Origin: Rhodanobacteraceae bacterium UBA703
GTDB taxonomy: Bacteria; Pseudomonadota; Gammaproteobacteria; Xanthomonadales; Rhodanobacteraceae
Direction of reading: 5' to 3'
Assembly: GCA_002297645.1 (NCBI GenBank)
Contig: DBMH01000098.1
Span: forward strand, 4,386 to 68,385
Length of the DNA: 64,000 nucleotides
Shown here: positions 44,186 through 53,506 of the stretch, one piece after another
Numbering within the stretch: the stretch's first letter is position 1
Layout: every line of letters begins with the position of its first letter
Notes under the pieces: model-generated
Told to the model about the DNA's origin: nothing
The model's database searches: none
The model's input: only the letters and a program-made list of their open reading frames with translations
Program-made: the position numbers and the translations under genes

Positions 44186-47100
44186 ATGCGACATCCCATC
44201 TCCCGCCGCCTTCGTGGCCTCCTCGCGGCCATCGCGCTGGTCGCGTCGTTCGCCGCTCAGGCCGCCCTCGCGCCAGTCTGGCGCAACGTCACGCCGGGCA
44301 ATCCACCGGCTTACGTGCAGGATTCTTCGATGACGTTCGACAGTACGCGCAACCGCGCCGTGCTGTTCAACGCAGACGCCGGCATCGTCAACCTCAGCAG
44401 TTGGAACGGCAGCGCGTGGACGCCGCACGTTGCGGCGGACGCCTCGCCCGGCCCCGGCGGGCGCACCGCACCGATCACCTACGACGCCGCGCACGACCGC
44501 ATCGTGCTGTTCGGCGGCTTCGGTTTCGGCCAGCGCAAGAACGATACCTGGCGATGGGACGGCACCAGCACCCACTGGTCGGCACCCCTTCCTGCGATGG
44601 CTCCGCAGGCGCGAAACGGCCACGCGATGGTCTACGACAGCGCCCGTCAGCGTGTGGTGCTGACCGGTGGCATCTACTGCAGCGACGGCGTGTCGATGTT
44701 TCCCTGCGCGGACACCTGGGAATTCGACGGCGAGCTCTGGACCCGGGTCGTCGTGCCGCTCGGCTACACGCCGGGCCGCTGGCGGCATGGGATGGCTTAC
44801 GACGCCGCGCGCGGCGTGGTGGTGATGTTCGGCGGCACGAACAATACCTACACGGAAATCTACGACGACACCTGGGAATTCGACGGCAACAGCTGGACGA
44901 AGAAAACCCCCGCCAACAAGCCTTCCGCGCGCCACGGACACACGATGGCCTACGACGCCGCGCGTCACAAGGTCGTGTTGTACGGCGGAGCGGGTGTCGG
45001 CCACGGCGCGGAACACTGGGAGTGGGACGGCAGCAACTGGACGCCGATCGTCCAGCCGACCGTCAATCCCGGCGCGCGCCAGTCGCATGCGATGACCTAC
45101 GACAGCGCGCGCCAGCGGTTGGTGCTGGCCGGCAATTTCGGCGGAGGCATGGGGCGCGACGAGGTATGGGAGCTGGCCTGGGAGGAGCCGCCGCCGCCCG
45201 GCGTCACGACCACGACGTTGACCAGCGCTCCCGCCTCCAGCTCGTACGGCCAGAGCGTCACGTTGACTGCCACGGTCGTGCCGATCGCGCCGGCCACCGC
45301 GACGCCGACCGGCACGGTGACGTTCTTCGCCGACGGCAACGTCATCATCGGTTGCTACGGCAAGCCGCTGGACAACTCGGGTGTCGCCAACTGTGCCACC
45401 GATGCGCTCGCCGTGGGCAGCCACGCCATCACCGCGCAATACGGCGGCAATGCGGCATACCCGGCTTCGCAGCCAGCCTCCAACACGCTGTCGCTGCAGG
45501 TCGATGCGCTGACCACGACGATCGGTGCCGGGGCGTCCCCGACGAGTGCACGATTCGGCGAAACGATCTGGCTGGTCGCCGGCGTCGCGATCAACGGCAA
45601 TCCCAATCATCCGGCCATCGCCGGCACAGTCGCCTTCTTCGACGGCGGCACCGCCGTGCCGGGTTGTGGCGCGGTGACGGTGGGCGTGTCCGGGCAGGCG
45701 CAATGCGCGGTCACGCACTTTGCGGTGGGCACTCATTCGCTGACGGCGAAGTTCACGCCCGGCCACGGCAACGCGCTGCCTTCGACCAGCCCCGATGCCG
45801 TGAGCATTTCCGTCGCCAAGGCCGACACCACGACCACGCTGAGCCTGCCTTCGTCTCCGATCGTGACGGGGTCGTTCGTCGACATCGGCGCGAGTGTTGC
45901 CGTGAATGCACCCGGCGCGGGTTCGCCGAGCGGAACCATCGCCATCACCGCCCCTGCCGGAGCGGGCTGCTCGATGTCGTGGCCGTCGCAGACGAGCTGC
46001 TCGTATCTGGCGAGCTCGACGATGACGCTCACCGCCACCTTCACGCCGGATGCGGCGTCCGGCACTGCCTTCAACGGCAGTGCCGCCAGCGGCGTGCTGA
46101 CGGTCGTCGAAACCCATACGGTCACGCCGAGTGCCGGCGCGAACGGCTCGATTTCGCCGGGTGCGCCGCAGACGATCGTGCACGGCCAGACCGCGACGTT
46201 CCAGGTGACGCCGGCTCCGGGGCATATCGCGGCGATGGGCGGCAGTTGCGGTGGCGCTTTCCAGCCTTCCAGTACCACCCTCTGGGAGACCGGCGCGATC
46301 ACGGCTGACTGCAGCGTGGCGGCGACCTTCCCGCCGCGCCTTGCCACGACGGTGCTGACCGGCAGCGCCGGCCCGATCACCTACGACCAGAGCGTCACTT
46401 TCACCGCCACGGTGCACCCCGCCGCGTCGACCCATCCCATGATCAACGATTCGCACGAGCCGACAGGCGTCGTGAGCTTTCGCGCCGATGGTGTTTCGAT
46501 CGGCTGCGACAGCCAGCCCCTGAACTCGCTGCCCCCGGACCCGGGCAATCCGGCTCCGCGGCCCGTCACGGCCACTTGCACCACCCGCGCGCTCGCCGCT
46601 GGCAACCATACGATCTCCGCGCAGTACGGCGGCGACGGCAACTATCCGGGTCCGGCTCCTCAGCCGTCGTCCAATGAACTGGCGCTGCGCGTGGACGCGG
46701 CAGCGACGCACGTCGCCGTCGACGCGAGCTTCAGCGGCGGGCCCGTGTCCGGCCAGGCCGTCTCGCTGAATGCCGCGCTCCGGGCAGGCGGCGCCGACGG
46801 TCCGCTCGTCAACGGCGCTGCGAACGGTGCGATCGCGTTCCTCGACAACGGCGTCGCGGTGCCCGGTTGCGCGAGCGTGGCGGCTGCGGTGGGGCAATGC
46901 CCGAACGTGCGTCTCGCGGCCGGCACGCATGCGCTGACCGCCGTGTTCACGCCCGCCGACGGCAACCGGCAGGGATCGACCAGCGATGCTCGGGACCTCC
47001 TCGTCGGCAAAGCCTCCACCACGCTGTCGCTGATCGCACCGCCACAGCCGCTGACGCTCGGCCACAGTGCCACCATCGGCGCGAGCCTCGCCGTGAACGC

Positions 47101-48607
47101 CCCCGGATCGGGCGCGCCGGGCGGAACCATCGCCATCGGCGACGGCGAGGGCGCGAGTTGCGCGATCGCATGGCCGGCGCAAGCGGCCTGTTCGCTGACG
47201 CCCGTCCGGGCCGGCACGAAGACGCTCACCGCCACGTTCACGCCGGATGCGGCGTCCGGCACCGACTTCGACGGCAGTGAGGGCACTGGCTCGCTGACGG
47301 TGGAGGCCGCACAGCCCGGTGCAACGCTGACCAGCTCCGCCAATCCCAGCGTGTTCGGCCAGCCGGTGACGCTGACCGCCACCGTCACGCCGTCCGCCGG
47401 TGGTCAGGTGCCGACGACCGGCAATGGCATCGCGTTCTTCATCGGCGGCACGGAAGTCTGCCCGGGATCCACCCTGACGTCCGTCGCCGGTACGGCCAGC
47501 GCGAGTTGCGACGTGCCCCAATCGGTGCTTTCGGCGGGCAATCATGCGGCGACGTTCCAGTACGCGGGCGACGCCGACAACCTCGCGGTCGACGCGACGC
47601 TGGCGGGAGGCCAAACCGTTGCCAGGGCATCGACCACGACCACGCTGGACGTCCCCGTCACGCCGGTTTCGTTCGGCCGGAGCATCTCGATTGGTGCGGG
47701 CGTGACCGTGGTTTCGCCCGGATCGGGCGCGCCCGGCGGACGCATCGTCATCAGCGACGGCAGCGTCCATTGCACGATCGAGCTGCCCGGATCGACCTGC
47801 GATCTGATGCCGGCCAGCGCCGGCACGAAGACGCTCACCGCCACGTTCACGCCCGATGCGGCGTCCGGTGCCGGCTTCGAGGGCAGCACCGCGCACGGTG
47901 AAATGTCCGTGGAAAAAGCCGAGCAGGCGCCGTTGAGCCTCGCGACCGCTCCCGCCGTGCTGACGCCCGGACAGCAGAGCAGGCTCATCGCCAGCGGTGG
48001 TTCCGGCGACGGCGAGGTGACGTACTCGCTGGATGGCGGCCCGTGCGGCGTGAGCGGCGACACCGTCCTCGCCCAGGCCGTCGGCACCTGCGCCGTGCGT
48101 GCAACCAAGGCCGGGGGCGCGAACTACGAGGAAGCCTCCGCCACCGCGACGCTGAACGTCGTCGCTTCGCAGTTGACCCTGACCATCGACGACGGCCGCG
48201 ACTACGTGCGCTACGGCCAGATCGTCGACACCATCGTCACGCTGGCGAACGTCGCGGGTGCCCCGACGGCCATCGACGTGCCGGTGACGTTCGCGTTGTC
48301 CGATGGCTTCGATCCCGACTTCGCCGAAGTCACCTGCCACGGCACCGGAGCGGGCGCGACCTGCATGCGCTCGAACGAACTCGATCCGCTGCGCTACCGC
48401 GTCACGCTGCCGCCGGGGCGCGAGCTGATGTGGCGGATCGTCGTTCCCGTGCGCCCGGACGCCGAGGGCGTGAGCGTGACGTTTTCCGCCAGCGCCGGTG
48501 GCGCGGAGTCCGCGAGCGACACGAACACGCTGGTGATCTTCAAGGAAGGCTTCGACACGCCATACGGCGACGGTACGCAAGCGGTCGACGACGCCGAGGG
48601 CGGTTGA
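44186..48607 (+). CDS. Giant exported kelch-propeller and Ig-repeat protein with IFxxGFD tail
   Basis: A 1473-residue exported protein; signal peptide LRGLLAAIALVASFAAQAA. Residues about 30-335 hold six kelch-like blades built on 'HAM.YDSAR.RVVL.GG' (for example HTMAYDAARHKVVLYGG), each ending in a W-E-F-D-G-N-S-W-like strand, consistent with a six-bladed propeller. From about 340 to 1300 comes an array of bacterial Ig-like modules of two kinds: SYGQSVTLTATVVP...AQYGGN and LTATFTPDAASGT types, the latter nearly identical at DNA level in several copies. A DUF11-like end (TLANVAGAPTAIDVPVTFAL) precedes NTLVIFKEGFDTP and a short acidic tail. Likely a surface adhesin or ligand-binding protein. 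Confidence 0.82.
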   Translation: MRHPISRRLRGLLAAIALVASFAAQAALAPVWRNVTPGNPPAYVQDSSMTFDSTRNRAVLFNADAGIVNLSSWNGSAWTPHVAADASPGPGGRTAPITYDAAHDRIVLFGGFGFGQRKNDTWRWDGTSTHWSAPLPAMAPQARNGHAMVYDSARQRVVLTGGIYCSDGVSMFPCADTWEFDGELWTRVVVPLGYTPGRWRHGMAYDAARGVVVMFGGTNNTYTEIYDDTWEFDGNSWTKKTPANKPSARHGHTMAYDAARHKVVLYGGAGVGHGAEHWEWDGSNWTPIVQPTVNPGARQSHAMTYDSARQRLVLAGNFGGGMGRDEVWELAWEEPPPPGVTTTTLTSAPASSSYGQSVTLTATVVPIAPATATPTGTVTFFADGNVIIGCYGKPLDNSGVANCATDALAVGSHAITAQYGGNAAYPASQPASNTLSLQVDALTTTIGAGASPTSARFGETIWLVAGVAINGNPNHPAIAGTVAFFDGGTAVPGCGAVTVGVSGQAQCAVTHFAVGTHSLTAKFTPGHGNALPSTSPDAVSISVAKADTTTTLSLPSSPIVTGSFVDIGASVAVNAPGAGSPSGTIAITAPAGAGCSMSWPSQTSCSYLASSTMTLTATFTPDAASGTAFNGSAASGVLTVVETHTVTPSAGANGSISPGAPQTIVHGQTATFQVTPAPGHIAAMGGSCGGAFQPSSTTLWETGAITADCSVAATFPPRLATTVLTGSAGPITYDQSVTFTATVHPAASTHPMINDSHEPTGVVSFRADGVSIGCDSQPLNSLPPDPGNPAPRPVTATCTTRALAAGNHTISAQYGGDGNYPGPAPQPSSNELALRVDAAATHVAVDASFSGGPVSGQAVSLNAALRAGGADGPLVNGAANGAIAFLDNGVAVPGCASVAAAVGQCPNVRLAAGTHALTAVFTPADGNRQGSTSDARDLLVGKASTTLSLIAPPQPLTLGHSATIGASLAVNAPGSGAPGGTIAIGDGEGASCAIAWPAQAACSLTPVRAGTKTLTATFTPDAASGTDFDGSEGTGSLTVEAAQPGATLTSSANPSVFGQPVTLTATVTPSAGGQVPTTGNGIAFFIGGTEVCPGSTLTSVAGTASASCDVPQSVLSAGNHAATFQYAGDADNLAVDATLAGGQTVARASTTTTLDVPVTPVSFGRSISIGAGVTVVSPGSGAPGGRIVISDGSVHCTIELPGSTCDLMPASAGTKTLTATFTPDAASGAGFEGSTAHGEMSVEKAEQAPLSLATAPAVLTPGQQSRLIASGGSGDGEVTYSLDGGPCGVSGDTVLAQAVGTCAVRATKAGGANYEEASATATLNVVASQLTLTIDDGRDYVRYGQIVDTIVTLANVAGAPTAIDVPVTFALSDGFDPDFAEVTCHGTGAGATCMRSNELDPLRYRVTLPPGRELMWRIVVPVRPDAEGVSVTFSASAGGAESASDTNTLVIFKEGFDTPYGDGTQAVDDAEGG

Positions 48608-48616
48608 TGCCGCCTT

Positions 48617-48676
48617 GCGGGAGCGGTTTCGATCGCGATGTCCGGCGGAAGGGCGTCGAGACCGGGGCCGCTCCCA
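48617..48676. repeat. GGGAGCGG...CCGCTCCC dispersed hairpin repeat
   Basis: GCGGGAGCGG and CCGCTCCCA frame a 60-base unit with an internal TCGATCGCGATG block. This matches the layout of the common GGGAGCGGCTTC-type intergenic repeats of Xanthomonadales and Pseudomonas. It lies ten bases past the kelch/Ig stop and could act as a 3' hairpin. The remaining gap up to the GNAT gene shows nothing else. Confidence 0.6.
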
Positions 48677-48898
48677 CCAGGCGCCACCTTGCCGGAACAG
48701 GCAGGCGAGATGGCGGCGCGGGTGGCGACGCGATAGTCGCGCTCGCGGCGCCTGTCGGCGGCTTGATCATCGCCACGGGCGGGCGGGTTCCTCTCGACGG
48801 CGGCTTGGCGCGTCCGGCGGCGGGGCATGGCCTGCTGCCGCGGGCGGCTCCTGGAGGGCGCGGGCGGAGTCCGATGATCCATCCGCGGAAGCCCGGCG

Positions 48899-49393
48899 CT
48901 ACAGGGCGCGGTGCATCACGTAGACGTCGGTCGGTCCGAGTACCGCGTGGCGGAACGCGCCCGGCACGCGACCGACGATCGCGAAGCCGTGGCGTTGCCA
49001 CAGGCGCACCGCGCCTTCGTTGCTGCTGACGACGAAGTTGTACTGCATGGCGCGGAACCCGGCGCGGCGCGCTTCGGCGAGCGAGTGCTCGCACATCGCG
49101 GCCGCGATGCCTCGGCCGCGCGCCGCCGGCGACACCATGTAGCCGCAGTTCGCGACGTGGTCGCCGAGGCCGGGCTGGTTCGGTCGCAGCATGTACACGC
49201 CGAGCACGTCCCCGTCGCATTCGGCGACGAAGCAACGGCTCGGCGCCGTCGTCCACATGGCGCGCGCCGCATCCTCGGTGAGGTCGGGCGGATAACTGTA
49301 GGTGTCGCCGCCCGCGATCACCGCGCGGAAGATCGGCCACGCACGCGCGAATTCGCCCGCGCTGATCCCGCGGATGACGAGCCCGTCGCTCAC
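48899..49393 (-). CDS. GNAT-family N-acetyltransferase
   Basis: A 164-residue acyltransferase. The acetyl-CoA loop is [19 protein letters not shown] (R/Q-x-x-G-x-G/A as RGRGIA), followed by [19 protein letters not shown] and [19 protein letters not shown], which complete the GNAT fold. Its ATG overlaps the miaB stop by four bases (ATGA), so it is the second gene of a miaB operon. The target cannot be predicted; small-molecule or protein acetylation are both possible. Confidence 0.9.
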   Translation of the reverse strand: MSDGLVIRGISAGEFARAWPIFRAVIAGGDTYSYPPDLTEDAARAMWTTAPSRCFVAECDGDVLGVYMLRPNQPGLGDHVANCGYMVSPAARGRGIAAAMCEHSLAEARRAGFRAMQYNFVVSSNEGAVRLWQRHGFAIVGRVPGAFRHAVLGPTDVYVMHRAL

Positions 49394-50733
49394 GCGGCGT
49401 CGGCTTCGTCGAGCCTCACGCGCCCACGCAGCGAATTGGTCAGCGCCTCGGTGATGGCGACATCGACGAACTGGCCGATCAGCCGCGGCGGCGCCGGGAA
49501 GTTGACCGAACGCATGTTCTCGGTCTTGCCGGTCAGCTCGTTCGGGTTCTTGCGGCTCGGGCCCTCGACGAGTACGCGCTGCACGCTGCCGACCATGGCG
49601 TCGCTGATGGCCTTCGCGTTCGCGTTGATCGTCGCCTGCAGGCGCGCGAGGCGGGCGTGCTTGACGTCGTCCGCCGTGTCGTCGGCGAGGTTCGCCGCCG
49701 GCGTGCCCGGGCGCTTGGAGTAGATGAACGAGAAGCTCTGGTCGAAGCCGACGTCGTCGATCAGCTTCATGGTCTTGTCGAAGTCCGCGTCGGTCTCGCC
49801 GGGGAAGCCGACGATGAAGTCCGACGAGATGCAGATGTCCGGGCGCACGGCGCGCAGCTTGCGGATCTTCTGCTTGAACTCGAGCGTGGTATAGCCGCGC
49901 TTCATCGCGGCGAGGATGCGGTCGGAGCCGGATTGCACCGGCAGGTGCAGGAAGTTGGCGAGCTTCGGCACGTTCGCGTAGGCCTCGACCAGCGAATCGG
50001 AAAACTCGAGCGGATGCGAGGTGGTGAAGCGGATGCGGCCGATGCCGTCGATCTCGGCGATCGCGTGGATCAGCAGGCCGAGGTCGGCGACGCCACCGTC
50101 GAACATCGGCCCGCGATACGCGTTGACGTTCTGGCCCAGCAGGTTGACCTCGCGCACGCCCTGTTCGGCGAGCATCGCGATCTCGGCGAGCACGTCGTCG
50201 AACGGCCGGCTGATCTCCTCACCGCGCGTGTACGGCACGACGCAGAACGAGCAGTACTTCGAGCAGCCTTCCATGATCGACACGAACGCGCTCGGGCCCT
50301 CCGCGCGCGGCTCGGGCAGCTTGTCGAACTTCTCGATCTCGGGGAACGAGATGTCGACCTGCGGCTTGCCGCTCTCGCGGCGCGCCTCGATGAGTTGCGG
50401 CAGGCGATGCAGCGTCTGCGGGCCGAACACGAGGTCGACGAACGGCGCGCGCTTGACGATGGCGTCGCCTTCCTGGCTGGCGACGCAGCCGCCGACGCCG
50501 ATCAGCACCGGCTTGCCGTCCTTCTTGTGCTCCTTCCAGCGACCGAGCTGGCTGAACACCTTCTCCTGCGCCTTCTCGCGGATCGAGCAGGTGTTGACGA
50601 GGATCACGTCGGCTTCGGCCTCGTCCTGCGTGAGCTCCAGTCCGTGCGAGGCCTTGAGCACGTCGGCCATCTTGGCCGAGTCGTACTCGTTCATCTGGCA
50701 CCCGTGGGTCTTGATGTACAGCTTGCCGGCCAT
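49390..50733 (-). CDS. miaB: tRNA-2-methylthio-N6-dimethylallyladenosine synthase
   Basis: A 447-residue radical SAM methylthiotransferase modifying A37 of tRNAs that read UNN codons. The N-terminal auxiliary cluster cysteines are in [26 protein letters not shown] and [11 protein letters not shown]. The radical SAM cluster is [15 protein letters not shown] (CxxxCxxC). The C-terminal TRAM domain includes [19 protein letters not shown]. Every domain is complete and the length is normal. Confidence 0.97.
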   Translation of the reverse strand: MAGKLYIKTHGCQMNEYDSAKMADVLKASHGLELTQDEAEADVILVNTCSIREKAQEKVFSQLGRWKEHKKDGKPVLIGVGGCVASQEGDAIVKRAPFVDLVFGPQTLHRLPQLIEARRESGKPQVDISFPEIEKFDKLPEPRAEGPSAFVSIMEGCSKYCSFCVVPYTRGEEISRPFDDVLAEIAMLAEQGVREVNLLGQNVNAYRGPMFDGGVADLGLLIHAIAEIDGIGRIRFTTSHPLEFSDSLVEAYANVPKLANFLHLPVQSGSDRILAAMKRGYTTLEFKQKIRKLRAVRPDICISSDFIVGFPGETDADFDKTMKLIDDVGFDQSFSFIYSKRPGTPAANLADDTADDVKHARLARLQATINANAKAISDAMVGSVQRVLVEGPSRKNPNELTGKTENMRSVNFPAPPRLIGQFVDVAITEALTNSLRGRVRLDEADAA

Positions 50734-50872
50734 CTGCGTGAGCGAAATCCTAGAAAGTCCAACAGTTTACGTGGTAAAACCGCGCCTCGCCAAGCGTGGC
50801 GGGGCGGTCCTGCAACGGTTTCGCCGTTGCCGGGACGGAAACTTCCGGCGGAAAAGTCGATCCATACAGGCC

Positions 50873-51991
50873 ATGTCGCGTTTTGCTTCGTTCCTTTGTC
50901 TTGCCTTGTGCGCGTATGCGTGGCCCGTGGAGGCGGGCGTGCTGTATCGCTGCGTGGCGAAGGACGGGGTGATCGGCTACACGAACAAGCCGGACGGCTT
51001 CCAGAACTGCAAGGTGCTGTCGCGCTATGCCGACAACGCGCCCAGGCCCAAGGCGCCCGCGCCCGCGCCGCCATCCGTCGCCGAGGCGCCGAAGCCACGG
51101 ACGACGACCACGCACCGCTGGGTGTACGAAGAGAATCCGCCGCCGAAAGCGCCGGACTTCGCGAACGTCGCCGCCGCTTCCACGGTGTATCCGCCCGATG
51201 CGGCGCGCCCGTCGTTCGCGCGCGTGAATCCGGGAATCGAGAGCACGGCCAAGGCCGTCTTCCCGGAGGATTTCTCCACCGTCAACGCCGGCGTGGACAG
51301 CTCCGCGCGCGGACTCGAGCCGCCGTTGTTCATCGCTGCGCCCTACCGGCCGCGTCCGCAGCCGGCGCCGCCGGTCGCGGCGGCCACCGCAGTGACGGAG
51401 CAACCCGCCGCGGCGCCGGCGGTCCGGACACAGGTCGTCCGCGGTTCCGTCTATCGCGTGCAGCGCAAGGACGGCATCGTCGAGTACACCAACATCCGCC
51501 CGAAGGGCAGTTCGTTCGCGGTGCTGTTCACCTACATCGCGACCTGCGTCGCCTGCGATCTCCGTTCGAAGATCGACTTCGCGCGCACCGCATTGAACCT
51601 GGATGCCTACAAGGACGAAGTGGCCGCCGCCGCCGCCGATTTCGGCGTCGACGTGGCGTTGCTGCGGGCGGTGATCCACGCGGAATCCGCATTCAACCCG
51701 ATGGCGCTGTCGAACAAGGGCGCGCAGGGGCTCATGCAGCTGATGCCGGGAACGGCCAACGACCTCGGCGTCGCCGACGCGTTCGATGCCGGCCAGAACA
51801 TCCGCGGCGGTGCCCGCTACCTGTCCCAACTCCTGCAGGCCTTCAACGGCGACTCCCAGCTCGCCACCGCGGCCTACAATGCGGGGCCCGGGGCCGTGCA
51901 GAAATACGGCGGAATTCCTCCTTACGACGAGACCCAGGTCTACGTGCAGCGCGTGGCGACGCTGCGCGACCGCTACCGGAAGGCGCTGTAG
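50873..51991 (+). CDS. Exported lytic transglycosylase with two DUF4124-like modules
   Basis: A 372-residue protein with signal peptide FASFLCLALCAYAWPVEAG. Residues about 23-55 (LYRCVAKDGVIGYTNKPDG) and about 197-220 (VYRVQRKDGIVEYTNIRPKG) are DUF4124-like modules separated by a proline/alanine-rich linker. Residues about 250-360 are an SLT domain: AVIHAESAFNPMALSNKGAQ with the catalytic E-S, GLMQLMPGTANDLGV, and ATAAYNAGPGAVQKYGGIPP. It should cleave peptidoglycan, releasing anhydromuropeptides, in the periplasm. It is divergent from miaB. The start chosen gives the only sensible signal peptide, although the frame is open far upstream. Confidence 0.92.
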   Translation: MSRFASFLCLALCAYAWPVEAGVLYRCVAKDGVIGYTNKPDGFQNCKVLSRYADNAPRPKAPAPAPPSVAEAPKPRTTTTHRWVYEENPPPKAPDFANVAAASTVYPPDAARPSFARVNPGIESTAKAVFPEDFSTVNAGVDSSARGLEPPLFIAAPYRPRPQPAPPVAAATAVTEQPAAAPAVRTQVVRGSVYRVQRKDGIVEYTNIRPKGSSFAVLFTYIATCVACDLRSKIDFARTALNLDAYKDEVAAAAADFGVDVALLRAVIHAESAFNPMALSNKGAQGLMQLMPGTANDLGVADAFDAGQNIRGGARYLSQLLQAFNGDSQLATAAYNAGPGAVQKYGGIPPYDETQVYVQRVATLRDRYRKAL

Positions 51992-52002
51992 GGGGCGAGG
52001 TT

Positions 52003-52108
52003 GGCGATTCGGGACTCGGAAGGGCGGCTGGCGAAGCGCTCCACGAGAGCCGAAGCCTGCACCGCCATTTTTTCCGAATCCCCAATCCCCAATCCCGGCT
52101 TCTCAGGC
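52003..52108. repeat. GGGATTCGGGA-type repeats flanking the SLT/protease gap
   Basis: GCGATTCGGGACTCGG is followed about 65 bases later by the opposite orientation, CCGAATCCCCAATCCCCAATCCCGG. The same words occur within the start of the DUF4105 gene at about 40.1-40.3 kb. The pair may fold as a long hairpin between two convergent genes and reaches the last codons of the protease. Confidence 0.55.
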
Positions 52109-53305
52109 TCCGATCGTACTCGGCGACGGGCGCTGCGCCAGCGTCACGTCGATCGCGAAGGGGACGTTGTTGCGCAGGCCCTCGATGCGCACCTTGGTGC
52201 CGGGAACGAGCATCGCTTCCCGGTTGCGCAGGTCACCCTGGTCGACGATGGCGACGCCGTCGAGCTTGAGCAGCAGGTCGTAGGGCTGCAGCCCGGCCTG
52301 CGCGGCCGGACTTTCCTGCACCACGCGGGCGACCAGGACGCCCTGCGGGCGGGAGGTCGCGCCGTTCGGCGGCGGGATGTCGACGTAGTCGATGCCGATC
52401 CATCCGCGGATCACGTGGCCGTGCTGGACGATCTGGTCCAGCACGGTCTTGGCGGTCGTCACCGGGATCGCGAAACCGATGCCCTCCGCGCCGGGCGTGT
52501 AGCCTCCGCGGGCGTCGGCCGTCGGCGTGCGCGGATAGACGGCGGTGTTGATGCCGATCAGTTCGCCGGCCGCGTTGACCAGCGCGCCGCCGGAGTTGCC
52601 GGCGTTGATCGCGGCGTCGGTCTGGATGAAGTCCTCGTAGGCGGACATGCGCAACTGACGGCCGGTGGCGCTGACGATGCCCATCGTGACCGTCTTGCCG
52701 AGGCCCACGGGATTGCCGATCGCGAGCACGACGTCGCCGACCTCCGCGGTCTTGTCGTCCGGCACGGCGATTTCGGGCAGGTTGCCGGCGTCGATCTTCA
52801 GCACGGCCAGATCGGTCTCGACGTCGCTGCCGATGACCTGGGCCTTCGACACGCGGCCGTCGTCGAGCAGCACCTGGATGTCGTCGGCGCCGTTGATGAC
52901 GTGGTTGTTGGTCAGCACGTAGCCGGCCGAGCTGAAGATGACGCCGGAACCGAGGCTGCGGTCGAGGCGCTTTTCCAGCGGGCCGAGGGCGACACCGCCG
53001 CGCATGCCGAGCAGTCGCTGCGTCAGCGGGCTCAGCGGCACCATCTGGCGCTGCAGCGTGGTGCGGTTCGCGTAGATGTTGACGACCGCGGGCGAGGCGC
53101 GCGTGACGGCGTCGGCGTACGAGAACGGGCCGTGGCGCGAGCCCGCGTCGACCATCCCGGCACGGTCGTACGGCTCCTGCGCGCCGCCGCGCAGGCGCGC
53201 GACCAGTCCCGGCGCCGCGAGGTTCAGCACGAACGCGGCGGCGAGGCCGACCACGGCGCAGCGCGCGGCGAAGGCGAGGAAGTCGATGAGTCTGCGGGTG
53301 CGCAT
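52103..53305 (-). CDS. DegS/AlgW-type trypsin-like serine protease with one PDZ
   Basis: A 400-residue protein anchored by one N-terminal helix (CAVVGLAAAFVLNLAAPGLV). The trypsin-like triad is H in LTNNHVING, D in TDLAVLKID and S in NAGNSGGALV. A single PDZ domain (GVLVARVVQESPAAQAGLQ, then PYDLLLKLDGVAIVD) follows, so the layout fits DegS-like site-1 proteases of the envelope-stress (sigma-E) pathway better than two-PDZ DegP/DegQ. The ATG at 53305 opens MRTRRLIDFLAF; an upstream ATG adds 13 residues. It is divergent from petABC. The dispersed repeat overlaps its last codons. Confidence 0.92.
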   Translation of the reverse strand: MRTRRLIDFLAFAARCAVVGLAAAFVLNLAAPGLVARLRGGAQEPYDRAGMVDAGSRHGPFSYADAVTRASPAVVNIYANRTTLQRQMVPLSPLTQRLLGMRGGVALGPLEKRLDRSLGSGVIFSSAGYVLTNNHVINGADDIQVLLDDGRVSKAQVIGSDVETDLAVLKIDAGNLPEIAVPDDKTAEVGDVVLAIGNPVGLGKTVTMGIVSATGRQLRMSAYEDFIQTDAAINAGNSGGALVNAAGELIGINTAVYPRTPTADARGGYTPGAEGIGFAIPVTTAKTVLDQIVQHGHVIRGWIGIDYVDIPPPNGATSRPQGVLVARVVQESPAAQAGLQPYDLLLKLDGVAIVDQGDLRNREAMLVPGTKVRIEGLRNNVPFAIDVTLAQRPSPSTIGA

Positions 53306-53370
53306 GGGGATCGATGCCGGTGGCGACGTCGCGATCGTCCGCACAGGACGCCGCAGGCGCGCGGCTTCGA

Positions 53371-53399
53371 TTGTGCGGTACAGGGGCGTTCGTTAAACT
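53371..53399 (+). promoter_or_regulatory. Possible sigma-70 promoter for petABC
   Basis: TTGTGC and TAAACT are separated by 17 bases, about 108 bases before the petA ATG, in the 201-base divergent gap with the protease gene. Both hexamers match consensus only partly. Confidence 0.35.
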
Positions 53400-53506
53400 A
53401 ACACGATTTTCCGGTCGTCCGCAGCGCGAAAGCTTCGCGGCGGGGCGGCTGGGCGTGTTTCGTAGTCTTGCGGTCCTGGACGATCGCACAACCCTCCGGA
53501 GTGCTG

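Noticed and set aside
44060..48580. A 1506-codon open frame antisense to the kelch/Ig gene
   Set aside because: It exists because of high GC and codon-position bias; its translation is low-complexity arginine/alanine/valine-rich text without a domain, while the plus frame has a signal peptide and clear repeats.
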